DNA from: an uncultured Bryobacteraceae bacterium
GTDB taxonomy: Bacteria > Acidobacteriota > Terriglobia > Bryobacterales > Bryobacteraceae
Reading direction: 5' to 3'
Length of the DNA stretch: 37,826 nucleotides
NCBI GenBank assembly: GCA_937920635.1
Contig: CAKZUE010000089.1
Coordinates: 1-37,826 of the forward strand
Below are positions 1 through 8,244 of the stretch, one piece after another (the stretch's first letter is position 1; each line of letters opens with the position of its first letter). Below the pieces are notes generated by a model, which did not search any database, had not been told where the DNA came from, and worked only from the letters and a program-made list of their open reading frames with translations. The translations under genes were made by a program, and so were the position numbers.

Positions 1-2874
1 TCGGTCAACCTGTACGCGCCGCCCGCTCTGAACGGCGTGTTCCGGTACTGGGTGGCGGATCCGGCCAATCCTCTGGTGATCAACGGGCAGCAGATCCGGC
101 AGAACACTCCGCTGCTGGTGGATCCGGTGACGGGGAAGTACAGCCAGGGCGTGCGCGACTGCCAGGGCGCCGGCGACACCAACTGCATCGCCTCGTTCAA
201 CGTCTTCGCCGCCGATCCGCTCGGACGCGGCATGGACGCGCTGGTGAAAAGCGTGCTCGGCCGCTATCCGGCGCCGAACGCCTACTCCGCCGGCGACGGT
301 CTGAACACGGGCGCCTACGTCTGGAACACGCCATTCCGGATCCGCGGACCGCACTATATGTTCCGCGTCGACCATCAGCTTTCTTCGAAGCACTCGCTGT
401 TCGCCCGCTACCTGGGTGCGCGGCAGGAGACGCTCGGCGGAGATCCGCTGAACAGCCGTCCCGTGGTGCTGCCCGGCTTCCCCCCGCGGGGCGAGGTGTT
501 CCGCCCGGCAAAGAACGTGGCCATTGGCTTGCGCAGCGTGCTCTCCCCTCGGGTGGTCAACGAGCTGACGCTCGGACTGGCGCGGTTTGAGTTTCTGTTC
601 ACGCAGGGCGAGGCCCACCCGGACTTCCCCAACCAGCCGCGCTTCACCTTTAACAACTCGACGGTGGACTACACGGCCAACCCGCGCACGTACCGCGCGG
701 TGACCACACCGCAGATTGTCGAAAACCTGAGCGTGATCAGCGGCCGCCACGTCTACCGCTTCGGCGCCAACATGCGCTTCTACCGGCATAACGATCAGCG
801 CGGCGACGTGGGCGGCACCAGCCTTGTTCCTGCCATTTCGCTGTCGCGCGTGACTCGTCCCCCTGCCGGGTTCACATTCCCTGCCGTCGCCAGCGCCACC
901 CGCCCGGGCATCGCCGCCGTGGACCTGAACCGCCTTCAGGGCATGGTCAACGATCTGCTTGGCATCCCCGCCGGTCTCACGCAGGTCTTCCTCGGCGACC
1001 TGAAGAGCGACGCCTTCCTGCCCTTCCAGACGGGCGAGAAAAGCGTCACGCTGTGGGTGCAGGGGCAGCGCCTCAAGCAGTACAACTTCTACGCGCAGGA
1101 CGAGTGGAAGCTGCGCCCGAACCTCACCATGAACTACGGCGTGAGATGGGAGATCAACCTCCCGCCTACGGAAGCCGGAGGGCGCGTCTATGTGCCGGAC
1201 CGCATGATCGACGGCCGCGACGGCCCGGTGACCTTCGTCCCGGCAAAGCGCTGGTATCAAAACAGGAACCTCGGCGCGATGGCGCCGCGCATCAGCTTCG
1301 CCTGGGCGCCCGACCGCCTGCGCGGCACCGTGTTCCGCACCGGATACAGCATGGCCTTCGATCCCATCGGCTCCTTCATCGTGACTTCCGTGGCGACCTC
1401 CGTGCCCGGACAGACGTTCCGTTGCAGCTCGCAGTTTTCCGGCTCCGGCGGCGCCCTCGTCACCACGCCGGGCTGCGCCTCCGTGCCGAACGTGCGCCTG
1501 GCCGACGGATTCCCGCGCGAACTGCCGCCGCCTAACGTCAAACCTTCGTCGTTCCTCTCCCCGCCGGCGCAGGTCTCCTCGAACGCGCCGCCCGTGCGTG
1601 TCTTCGACCAGAACCTTCAGATGCCCACCGTGCATATGTGGAATCTCGACGTGCAGCGTGAGATGCCGGGCGGCATCGTCGTCAGCGCCGCCTACGTCGG
1701 ACGCCGCGGCACGCGCCTCTACCGCGCCTGGGACGCCAACCAGATTGACGTCACGCCGATCCTGCCGTCGTTCCTGGCGATGCGGCACAACGTGCGCCTC
1801 GGCGGCGGCTGCCGCCCCGACGGCACGCTGACCAGCGGCGCGCCCTGCCCGGGCGCCCAAACGGTGGCCATTGTCCAGCAAGGGCTCATCTCGGCGGCTT
1901 TCGCCAACAGCTCGCAGACGCAGTCGGAACTGGCCCAGAACGCCGCCGGCAGCTTTGGGAACCGCATCGAGCAAAGCACGCTCAATGCGCGGCTCCGTCC
2001 CAACCAGCAGTTCGCCCAGATCATGTATGTCGACAATGGCGGCGACTCCAACTACCATGCCGGCCAGTTCGCCGCCCGCCGCCGCTTCGACCGCGCGGGC
2101 CTGCTGCTGAACGCGGCCTACACGGTCGGCAAGTCCATCGACAATCTCTCGCTCGACCCCGTTTCCGCCACTGTGGGCGGCGGTTTGACGACTACCGCCT
2201 CGCGCACGCCTGCCGATGCGCGCAACTACCGCAATGAGCGGGCGCGCTCGGATTACGACCAGCGCCATGTGCTCAACATTGCGGGCGTCTACGAGCTGCC
2301 ATTGGGCCGCGGCAAGAACTGGCTCGGCAACGCCGGGCGCGCCGTGGAGCTTCTCGCCGGTGGATGGAGCATCTCCGGCCTGTACACCTACCAGTCCGGC
2401 GAGCCCTTCACCGTGAGGTCCGGCGCTCTGACGCACAACGCTTCGGCGCAGTCCCGCGCCGCCCTGGCTGCCGGCGCTGCGCTGCCGAAGGCGCAGCTTC
2501 AGGAAAAGGCCGGCGTCATCGGCCCGGTGCTGTTTGCCGACGCGAGCGCCTTCACCTTCCCGGAACCCGGCGAACTCGGGCTTGGCCGCAATATCTTCCA
2601 GGGACCGAGCTTCCACAACTTCGACGCCTCCGTGTCGAAGCTGTTCGCCGCCACCGAGCGCATCAAGGTGACGTTCCGCGCCGAGATGTTCAATGCGCTG
2701 AATCACCCGAACTTCCGCAACCCGCGCGACGCCAGCGTCGGCTCGCCCGCCATCACGTCGACGGTGTTCGGCCAGACCTGCTGCGTGACGCTGTCCACGG
2801 CCAGTTCCGCCACCACGAACCAGAACGGCGAGAGCTGGCGCGTCGTCCAGCTCGCGCTTCGCATTACGTTCTAG
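1..2874 (+). CDS. TonB-dependent receptor, Oar-like (5' partial)
   Basis: The reading frame is open from base 1, so the protein begins upstream of the window; about 957 residues are visible. It is the plug-end and beta-barrel part of a large outer-membrane TonB-dependent receptor of the type that in Acidobacteria carries an N-terminal carboxypeptidase-like domain (not visible here). Support: the late segment with RHVLNIAGVYELPLGRG, then GGWSISGLYTYQSGEPFTV, then a FRAEMFNALNHPNF block, typical of the last strands, and a C-terminal phenylalanine (ends LALRITF) as in outer-membrane barrels. Cysteines occur in close pairs (codons near 160 and 184; near 1423 and 1471; near 1810 and 1846), suggesting disulfide-closed surface loops. 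The family imports large substrates, often glycans or siderophores; the substrate cannot be told. No partner gene follows it directly. Confidence 0.9.
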   Translation, partial: SVNLYAPPALNGVFRYWVADPANPLVINGQQIRQNTPLLVDPVTGKYSQGVRDCQGAGDTNCIASFNVFAADPLGRGMDALVKSVLGRYPAPNAYSAGDGLNTGAYVWNTPFRIRGPHYMFRVDHQLSSKHSLFARYLGARQETLGGDPLNSRPVVLPGFPPRGEVFRPAKNVAIGLRSVLSPRVVNELTLGLARFEFLFTQGEAHPDFPNQPRFTFNNSTVDYTANPRTYRAVTTPQIVENLSVISGRHVYRFGANMRFYRHNDQRGDVGGTSLVPAISLSRVTRPPAGFTFPAVASATRPGIAAVDLNRLQGMVNDLLGIPAGLTQVFLGDLKSDAFLPFQTGEKSVTLWVQGQRLKQYNFYAQDEWKLRPNLTMNYGVRWEINLPPTEAGGRVYVPDRMIDGRDGPVTFVPAKRWYQNRNLGAMAPRISFAWAPDRLRGTVFRTGYSMAFDPIGSFIVTSVATSVPGQTFRCSSQFSGSGGALVTTPGCASVPNVRLADGFPRELPPPNVKPSSFLSPPAQVSSNAPPVRVFDQNLQMPTVHMWNLDVQREMPGGIVVSAAYVGRRGTRLYRAWDANQIDVTPILPSFLAMRHNVRLGGGCRPDGTLTSGAPCPGAQTVAIVQQGLISAAFANSSQTQSELAQNAAGSFGNRIEQSTLNARLRPNQQFAQIMYVDNGGDSNYHAGQFAARRRFDRAGLLLNAAYTVGKSIDNLSLDPVSATVGGGLTTTASRTPADARNYRNERARSDYDQRHVLNIAGVYELPLGRGKNWLGNAGRAVELLAGGWSISGLYTYQSGEPFTVRSGALTHNASAQSRAALAAGAALPKAQLQEKAGVIGPVLFADASAFTFPEPGELGLGRNIFQGPSFHNFDASVSKLFAATERIKVTFRAEMFNALNHPNFRNPRDASVGSPAITSTVFGQTCCVTLSTASSATTNQNGESWRVVQLALRITF

Positions 2875-3297
2875 CCGCCGCAATCAAGCTGTTTCAGGGG
2901 ATGGCCGGGCACGATGCGGCCCGCCACCCCCCGGCAAGCCTGGAGCATGGAGGCGGCGTTTCCCGGCTGGAAGCAGATTCCCGCCTTCCGGCGGCCGTGC
3001 GCTCCAGCGGGCACGCTCCAAGGATGCAGGCGCGGATGCTTCCCCTCACTGGCCGGAATGGCTCGCGGCTTGAGCGTCCGCCTGCCGGCTCGGTGCCCCC
3101 GGAGAGTCGGCAGCCGATAAGGTTTTCCTGCTAGTGCTGTTCCGTCATCTCATTGCGGGAATTTCCTGACTCTCCCTCTTGTTTGGGGAAGTCCTTTTCG
3201 TTTATACAGGTGTCTGGATTTACGTTTCTCCTGATCAGACCCTCCTGTGTGTCCGAAAAAAGGGGCGGTCAGGCAAAAAACAACCTGGGAGGTGACA
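2875..3297. other. Intergenic region between receptor and PEP-CTERM gene
   Basis: No convincing gene lies here; the short open frames have no recognisable product and no ribosome binding site. The first 260 bases are GC-rich with only weak inverted repeats (for example a 5-base stem at 2981-2994) and no clear T-run terminator for the receptor. From about 3125 the base composition drops towards AT, and this part holds the likely promoter and 5' leader of the next gene. Confidence 0.6.
3179..3208 (+). promoter_or_regulatory. Putative sigma-70 promoter of the PEP-CTERM gene
   Basis: TTGTTT at 3179-3184 and TATACA at 3203-3208 are separated by 18 bases, giving a start point near 3215 and a leader of about 80 bases. 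It sits in the AT-richer part of the gap. The -35 box matches the consensus only in part. Confidence 0.4.
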
Positions 3298-4158
3298 ATG
3301 TTCCAATTTTCAGCCAGGCTTGCCGTCCTCGCATGCCACCTGACTGCCCTCTCCTTATCCGCGGCTGTCATCTACTCAAACAACAGTCCGCTCGATGACA
3401 GTTTCACCAACCCCTTGAACTTCAGCCAGGGACAAGCCATCGGCTCCACCGGCTGGTATTACAACAACGTCCGCCACAGCGGCGTTGTCGGCATCAGTTC
3501 ATCGCTGCCGTACGCCGGCAACGGCTCCGTGTACTTCCAGAGCCCTTCCGGCGCCGGCAAGGCGGACATCGAATACCTGCCCGGCGCCGTGAACATCGGG
3601 GGCAATTACCTGGCTGGCGCCTCATTGGGAGTCTTCGCGGACTTTCAAAGCTTTTCCTATCAGTGGTACAGGAACAGCTCCAGCACGGTTGGTGCGCATC
3701 TCCATCCGGTGCTGCGCGTGCTGCTGGATGCCGACGGCAATCTCGCCACGGTGGGCGACCGGGGCGGACTCGTGTTCGAGCGCGTCTACAATGGCGGCAC
3801 GGTTCCCACGGACGCCTGGATTGCCGATACCATCAACGCCTCGACATATCTATGGAATTTTGGTTTGGGGATCGGATTCGCCGCCAACATCAACGCGACG
3901 CCCTACGCCTACGACGCCACGCTGGCCGAGTGGCAGGCGTACTTCCCCAACGCTGTGATACTCGGCTTCAGCGCCGGCGTCGGCAGCGGCTGGAACGGCG
4001 TGTTCTCGGGGGCGGTGGACGCCATCTCGTGGACGATTGGAGGGCAGTCCTCGACGTTCAATTTTGAAGGGGCGCCTGCTCCGGAGATTCCGGAGCCCGG
4101 GACGTGGCTGCTGACGGCGGCTGGAGCGGCCCTGCTGCACGTCCGGCGGCGCGGGTAA
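3298..4158 (+). CDS. PEP-CTERM sorting domain protein
   Basis: Predicted 286-residue exported protein. I chose ATG 3298 because GGAGGTGA lies at 3288-3295 and the resulting N-terminus (MFQFSARLAVLACHLTALS, then AAV) is a normal Sec signal peptide; an in-frame upstream start at 3247 would add residues before the signal. The mature part is rich in Gly, Ser, Asn and aromatic residues, probably beta-sandwich, with no enzyme motif I recognise. The C-terminus has the PEP-CTERM signature: PEPGTW, a short hydrophobic stretch (LLTAAGAALLHV) and a basic tail RRRG. In this family the tail is processed by an exosortase/archaeosortase-type protein and the product goes to the surface or exopolysaccharide matrix. 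No exosortase gene is in the window. A strong terminator follows, so the gene is probably monocistronic. Confidence 0.85.
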   Translation: MFQFSARLAVLACHLTALSLSAAVIYSNNSPLDDSFTNPLNFSQGQAIGSTGWYYNNVRHSGVVGISSSLPYAGNGSVYFQSPSGAGKADIEYLPGAVNIGGNYLAGASLGVFADFQSFSYQWYRNSSSTVGAHLHPVLRVLLDADGNLATVGDRGGLVFERVYNGGTVPTDAWIADTINASTYLWNFGLGIGFAANINATPYAYDATLAEWQAYFPNAVILGFSAGVGSGWNGVFSGAVDAISWTIGGQSSTFNFEGAPAPEIPEPGTWLLTAAGAALLHVRRRG

Positions 4159-4180
4159 ACAAGCTCTCTGTGAAATGTTT

Positions 4181-4223
4181 CGGCGGGCCTGCCCCCATGG
4201 GCGCAGCCAGGCCCGCCGTTTTT
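4181..4223 (+). terminator. Rho-independent terminator after the PEP-CTERM gene
   Basis: CGGCGGGCCTG at 4181-4191 pairs perfectly with CAGGCCCGCCG at 4208-4218, and TTTTT follows at 4219-4223. The interior (CCCCCATGGGCGCAGC) can extend the stem with one mismatch. The T run on the plus strand assigns it to the PEP-CTERM gene. It also lies just beyond the 3' end of convergent ilvD, but on that strand no T run follows the stem. Confidence 0.9.
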
Positions 4224-4239
4224 CCAGCCGGACCCCGGA

Positions 4240-5910
4240 TCAGAACACCTGCGACGTGATGGCGCCTTCAGCCGCCGAGCGCACCAGCCTGATGTATTTC
4301 GCCATCACGCCGGTGGTGAACGGTGGTGGCGGCGCCTGCCACCTCGCCCGGCGCTCAGCCAGCACCGCCGGATCCACATCGAGAGAGAGCGTCTTCTGCG
4401 CGATGTCGATGGTGATCGTATCGCCGTCTTCGACGAGCGCGATGGGGCCGCCATCGGCGGCTTCCGGCGCCACATGGCCCACCATGTAGCCGCGCGTCGC
4501 GCCGGAGAAGCGCCCGTCGGTGATCAGCGCCACGCTCTCGCCGAGCCCTGCGCCCACGATGGCGCTGGTCACGCCCAGCATCTCGCGCATCCCAGGGCCG
4601 CCCTTGGGCCCTTCATAACGGATCACCAGCACGTCGCCCGCCTGGATCCGGCCCTGCGTCACCGCCGCCATCGCGTCTTCTTCGCAGTTGAAGACGCGCG
4701 CCGGCCCGCGGTGCATCGTCCGTTCCAGCCCGGTCACCTTGATCACCCCGCCGTCGGGCGCAAGCGACCCTTTCAGGATCACCAGCCCGCCGGTCTTCTT
4801 CACCGGGTTCGACAGCGGCCGCACCACTTCCTGCCCCGGCGTCTCCCGCGCTTCCGCCGCCTCTTCGGCCAGCGTTTTGCCGGTCACCGTCAGCGCACTG
4901 CCGTGCACATAGCCGCCCTCCACCAGGCGCTTGGCCAGCACGCCGATGCCGCCCGCCTTGTCGACGTCCGCTGCCACGTGAATGCCCGCCGGCTTCAGGC
5001 TCATCAGCAGCGGGGTGCGCTCGCTGATCGTGTTGAAGTCTGTGATGTCGAGATCGACGCCCGCCTCGCGCGCCAGCGCCAGCAGGTGCAGCACCGCGTT
5101 GGTGGAGCCGCCGGACGCCGCCACCGAGGCGATGGCGTTCTCGAACGCCTGCCGGGTGCAGATCTGCCGCGGCAGCCGGTTCTGCTTCACGGCGTCGAGG
5201 ATCACCTGGCCGCAGTAAGCCGCCACGTCATGCTTGCGCGGGTCCATCTGCGGCACCATCGCCGTGTTCATCGGCGACAGCCCGATCATCTCCATCACCG
5301 TGGCCATCGTGTTCGCCGTGAACTGCCCGCCGCAGGCGCCGTAGCCCGGCGACGCCGCGTTCTCGATCTCAACGAGCTCCTGCTCGGTGATCCTGCCCGA
5401 CGCGCACGCCCCGACGGCTTCAAACACCTCCTGGATGGTGATGTCCTTGCCCTTGTACTTGCCCGGCAGAATCGAGCCGCCGTACAGCACCAGCCCCGGA
5501 ATGTTCAGCCGCAGCAGCGCCATCGCCGCCCCGGGGATCGTCTTGTCGCACGCCACCAGGCACACCAGCCCGTCGAACATATGGCCGCGCGTCACCAGCT
5601 CGATCGAATCGGCGACGATCTCGCGCGAGATCAGCGACGTCTTCATCCCCTGCGTGCCCATGGTGATGCCGTCGCTGATGGCGATGGTGTTGAACTCCAT
5701 CGGCGTGCCGCCCGCTTCGCGGATGCCGCGCGCCACGTCCACCGCCAGATCGCGCAGCAGGAAGTTGCAGGGCATCGTGCCGATCCACGTGTTGGCGATG
5801 CCGATGATCGGCTTTTTCAAATCCTCGTCGGTGAAGCCCATGCCCTTCAGTTGGGAACGGGCGGGCGCGCGGTCGCGCCCCTGGGTGATGGTGTAGGATC
5901 GCAGACTCAT
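4240..5910 (-). CDS. ilvD: Dihydroxy-acid dehydratase
   Basis: Predicted 556-residue IlvD/Edd family enzyme that converts 2,3-dihydroxy-3-methylbutanoate (or -pentanoate) to the 2-oxo acid in valine, isoleucine and leucine synthesis. The three family cysteines for the iron-sulfur cluster are present: C48 (TMPCNF), C121 (VACDKTIPG) and C193 ([13 protein letters not shown]). The active-site region near the end reads [18 protein letters not shown]. Length is normal for the family. There is no clear Shine-Dalgarno before ATG 5910; an AT-rich TTGTTAAGAT patch (minus strand, near 5925-5934) could hold a promoter in the 67-base gap to the upstream isomerase gene. No other ilv or leu genes are nearby. 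Sugar-acid dehydratases belong to the same superfamily, but the sequence reads as a true IlvD. Confidence 0.95.
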   Translation of the reverse strand: MSLRSYTITQGRDRAPARSQLKGMGFTDEDLKKPIIGIANTWIGTMPCNFLLRDLAVDVARGIREAGGTPMEFNTIAISDGITMGTQGMKTSLISREIVADSIELVTRGHMFDGLVCLVACDKTIPGAAMALLRLNIPGLVLYGGSILPGKYKGKDITIQEVFEAVGACASGRITEQELVEIENAASPGYGACGGQFTANTMATVMEMIGLSPMNTAMVPQMDPRKHDVAAYCGQVILDAVKQNRLPRQICTRQAFENAIASVAASGGSTNAVLHLLALAREAGVDLDITDFNTISERTPLLMSLKPAGIHVAADVDKAGGIGVLAKRLVEGGYVHGSALTVTGKTLAEEAAEARETPGQEVVRPLSNPVKKTGGLVILKGSLAPDGGVIKVTGLERTMHRGPARVFNCEEDAMAAVTQGRIQAGDVLVIRYEGPKGGPGMREMLGVTSAIVGAGLGESVALITDGRFSGATRGYMVGHVAPEAADGGPIALVEDGDTITIDIAQKTLSLDVDPAVLAERRARWQAPPPPFTTGVMAKYIRLVRSAAEGAITSQVF

Positions 5911-5977
5911 GGTGAAGCGTCTATCTTAACAACTGGCGCGCCTGCCTACCGCAGATCCGGACCGGAAGCTCTTCCAC

Positions 5978-6853
5978 TCACGCGCCGTAAGCAACTTCCA
6001 CCTGCCGCCGCAGGAACTCCAGGTCCTTCGCGATCGACGGCAGCTCGTCTCCACCGGGGTACTCCGTATGCAAAGACAGCGGTCCGGCGAAGCCCGCCTG
6101 CGCGAAGGCGCGGAACACCTCCTGCCACCCAACCATGCCCTCGCCGAGCGGCTTCCACGCCACCTGCCATCGCCCGCCGCGGTTCTCCCAGATGAAGTCC
6201 TTGATCGCCGCCATCTTCATCCGCGGCAGCACGACATCGAGCGACACGCGCCAGTTGTGCAAGCCGCCTTCGATCACCGCATGGCCGGGGTCGAAATAGA
6301 AACCCGCCTCTTCCGGCTTCACTCCGGCGAGCAGCTCGCGGTAGTCCCACACGGCGCAGCCCACATAGGCGCCCGAGTGATTGTGCAGACCCGCCGTCAC
6401 GCCGTATTCGCGGCCCAAGTCGAGCAGCCCTTCCAGCTTCCGGCGGCACTCGCGCAAGGTCTGCTCCGCCGGCACGCCCCGCTCATAGCGCCAGTATCCG
6501 GGCTTGTACAGCCGGATGCCCACCTTGCGCATCGCCGCGAAGGTCGGCCTCGCCGCCGGGTCGGAAGCGTCTTTCAGATCCGTGGTGATCATCGGCACTT
6601 GCAGGCCGTGCCTGCGGATCGCCTCCACCGCGCGCGGCAGATCCTCCGTCACGCGCTCCGGCAGGACATGCCCTTTGGGCCGCACTGTCAGGTCCACGCC
6701 CGCAAAGCCGAGCCGCTTCGCCTGCTCTCCGAGCTCGTCCCATTCGAACCGCGCCATGTGCTTGGAGAAGATGCAGAGGACCGGCTTCGCGCGGGGCGCC
6801 TGTCCCAGCGCCGGCGAGGCGGCCACAGTTTTCAGAAAAACACGGCGGTCCAT
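5978..6853 (-). CDS. Sugar phosphate isomerase/epimerase family protein with Tat-like signal
   Basis: Predicted 291-residue TIM-barrel protein of the xylose-isomerase-like (AP endonuclease 2) family. Start ATG at 6853 gives MDRRVFLKTVAASPALG, a twin-arginine-type signal (RRVFLK), so the enzyme is probably exported folded. Visible metal-site elements include GLHNHSGA, GFYFDPGHAVIEGG, AAIKDF and LHTEYPGG, supplying the His, Asp and Glu ligands typical of the fold. These enzymes isomerise or epimerise sugars or polyols, or act on keto-inositols; the substrate is not predictable. Only 4 bases separate it from the oxidoreductase gene upstream (stop 6858), so the two are almost certainly co-transcribed and may act in sequence on an oxidised sugar. 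Confidence 0.85.
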   Translation of the reverse strand: MDRRVFLKTVAASPALGQAPRAKPVLCIFSKHMARFEWDELGEQAKRLGFAGVDLTVRPKGHVLPERVTEDLPRAVEAIRRHGLQVPMITTDLKDASDPAARPTFAAMRKVGIRLYKPGYWRYERGVPAEQTLRECRRKLEGLLDLGREYGVTAGLHNHSGAYVGCAVWDYRELLAGVKPEEAGFYFDPGHAVIEGGLHNWRVSLDVVLPRMKMAAIKDFIWENRGGRWQVAWKPLGEGMVGWQEVFRAFAQAGFAGPLSLHTEYPGGDELPSIAKDLEFLRRQVEVAYGA

Positions 6854-6857
6854 GGCG

Positions 6858-8189
6858 TCACCCCAGCCTGTACGGCTTGCGGTACTCGTAGTGCAGGTAG
6901 CGGTTGGCAGCTTCGTTATTGGTGAAGCGCTCCGCGCGCGCGTCCCACTCCAGATAGCTCTTCGTCCGCAGCGCGATGTGGCCGAGGATGCAGGCGGCCG
7001 TGGAGAGGTGCCCTTCCAGCACGTCGCAGTGGCACTTCTGGCGGGACTTGATGCAATCGAGGAAATTCCTTGTATGCGGATAGGTCTCGGCCGAGCCGCT
7101 GCCGCCGCTGCGCGGCTCCATGGCCGGCTTGCGCGACGGCCCCCACGCGCGCTCGATGGAGCGGTCCACCGGCGTGCGCTGCCCGAACTCCAGTTCTGTG
7201 ATCTTTTCCGGCGCCACCTCCCAGCGCCCGCTTTGCAGGTACATCGTGCCCTTGGTGCCGCGCAGCTCCAGCTCCGTACCGCGCGCGTTTCCCGGCGCGC
7301 CGTTGGCGTTGTACTGCGTGAACACGACCAGCGTCCCGCCCATGTCCCACAGCACTTCGCAGGTGTCGGGGATTTCGCGGTTGTCGCGCACCGCATACTT
7401 GCCGCCCATCGCCGTCACCGCCAGCGGGGCCTCCCTGCCCAGGCACATCCGGATCATGTCCATGTAGTGCACGCCGAAATTCGTGATCTGCCCGCCCGAG
7501 TAATCGTAGAACCAGCGGAAGTTGTAATACATCCGGTTGCGGTTGTACGGGCGCTTCGGCGCGGGGCCAAGCCACGCTTCCCATTCCTCCTCGCTGGGCG
7601 GAGGGCCGTCGGGCGGCGCGCCGATGCCCGTGGGCCACTCGTTCTGCACGTGGTAGCCCTTGGCCACGGTCACCTGGCCGATGCCGCCCTGGCGCACGAA
7701 TTCCGCCGCTTCGCGCAGCGATTCCACGCTGCGCCGGTGGATGCCCACCTGCGTCACCCGTTTCGTCTCGGCCGCCACCTCCACCATGCGGCGGCCTTCG
7801 CGCACGGTGAGCGACAGCGGCTTTTCGACATACACGTCCTTGCCCGCGCGGCACGCATCGATGAACATCAGCGCGTGCCAGTGGTCCGGCGTCGCGATCA
7901 CCACGGCGTCCACTTCCTTGTCTTCAAGCAGCCGACGGTAGTCTTTGTACTTGCGGGGCGTGGCGCGGGACTTCTTCACCGCCAGATCCATGTACTCTTC
8001 CTTCAGGTCGCACACGGCGGCGGTGAACTGATCGCCGTGCTCGAGAAACGCCTCATGCACCTGATCGCCGCGGTTGCCCAGCCCGATGTAGCCGACTCCG
8101 ATGCGTTCGTTCGCGCCGAGGATGCGCGTGTAGCCGAGCGCCGTCGCCGCCAGCGCCGTGCGCGCAAACTGCCGCCGGTTTTCCGCCAT
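6858..8189 (-). CDS. Gfo/Idh/MocA family oxidoreductase with Tat-like signal
   Basis: Predicted 443-residue NAD(P)-dependent oxidoreductase. The N-terminus (MAENRRQFARTALAATALG) resembles a twin-arginine signal. A Rossmann segment follows (IGVGYIGLGNRGDQV), then ATPDHWHALM and the family EKP motif in YVEKPLSLT; GGQITNFGVHYMDMIR carries the catalytic His/Asp region. The C-terminal half is the alpha/beta domain that shapes the sugar site. Zymomonas glucose-fructose oxidoreductase is a known Tat-exported member, so export with a bound cofactor is plausible. It is the first gene of a minus-strand run with the isomerase and perhaps ilvD, and diverges from the glycerophosphodiesterase gene 55 bases away. 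The substrate is probably a sugar or inositol but is unknown. Confidence 0.9.
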   Translation of the reverse strand: MAENRRQFARTALAATALGYTRILGANERIGVGYIGLGNRGDQVHEAFLEHGDQFTAAVCDLKEEYMDLAVKKSRATPRKYKDYRRLLEDKEVDAVVIATPDHWHALMFIDACRAGKDVYVEKPLSLTVREGRRMVEVAAETKRVTQVGIHRRSVESLREAAEFVRQGGIGQVTVAKGYHVQNEWPTGIGAPPDGPPPSEEEWEAWLGPAPKRPYNRNRMYYNFRWFYDYSGGQITNFGVHYMDMIRMCLGREAPLAVTAMGGKYAVRDNREIPDTCEVLWDMGGTLVVFTQYNANGAPGNARGTELELRGTKGTMYLQSGRWEVAPEKITELEFGQRTPVDRSIERAWGPSRKPAMEPRSGGSGSAETYPHTRNFLDCIKSRQKCHCDVLEGHLSTAACILGHIALRTKSYLEWDARAERFTNNEAANRYLHYEYRKPYRLG

Positions 8190-8232
8190 GTTCGTGATGC
8201 TCCCGTGAAACGAAGCCGAAACGCTTTGATGC

Positions 8233-8244
8233 TATCTTGTGGGC
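8233..8244 (+). promoter_or_regulatory. Putative -10 box of a leaderless glycerophosphodiesterase transcript
   Basis: TATCTT at 8233-8238 is followed by six bases and then ATG 8245, so a start point about 7 bases after the box falls on the start codon. No Shine-Dalgarno precedes the ATG and no good -35 box is visible. Confidence 0.3.

Noticed and set aside
2981-2994. Small inverted repeat CCGCC-TTCC-GGCGG as a terminator of the receptor gene
   Set aside because: Five base pairs, more than 100 bases past the stop, and no T run.
2914-3371. Short open frames in the gap before the PEP-CTERM gene
   Set aside because: No ribosome binding site, no similarity to a known family, and they overlap the promoter region.
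4240-5910. ilvD read as a pentonate dehydratase completing the pathway at 34126-36437
   Set aside because: Cysteine pattern and motifs fit IlvD, and it lies about 30 kb away in a different context.
4474-6195. 573-codon plus-strand open frame opposite ilvD
   Set aside because: Its composition is Arg/His/Ala-rich and featureless, while the minus strand carries all IlvD motifs.
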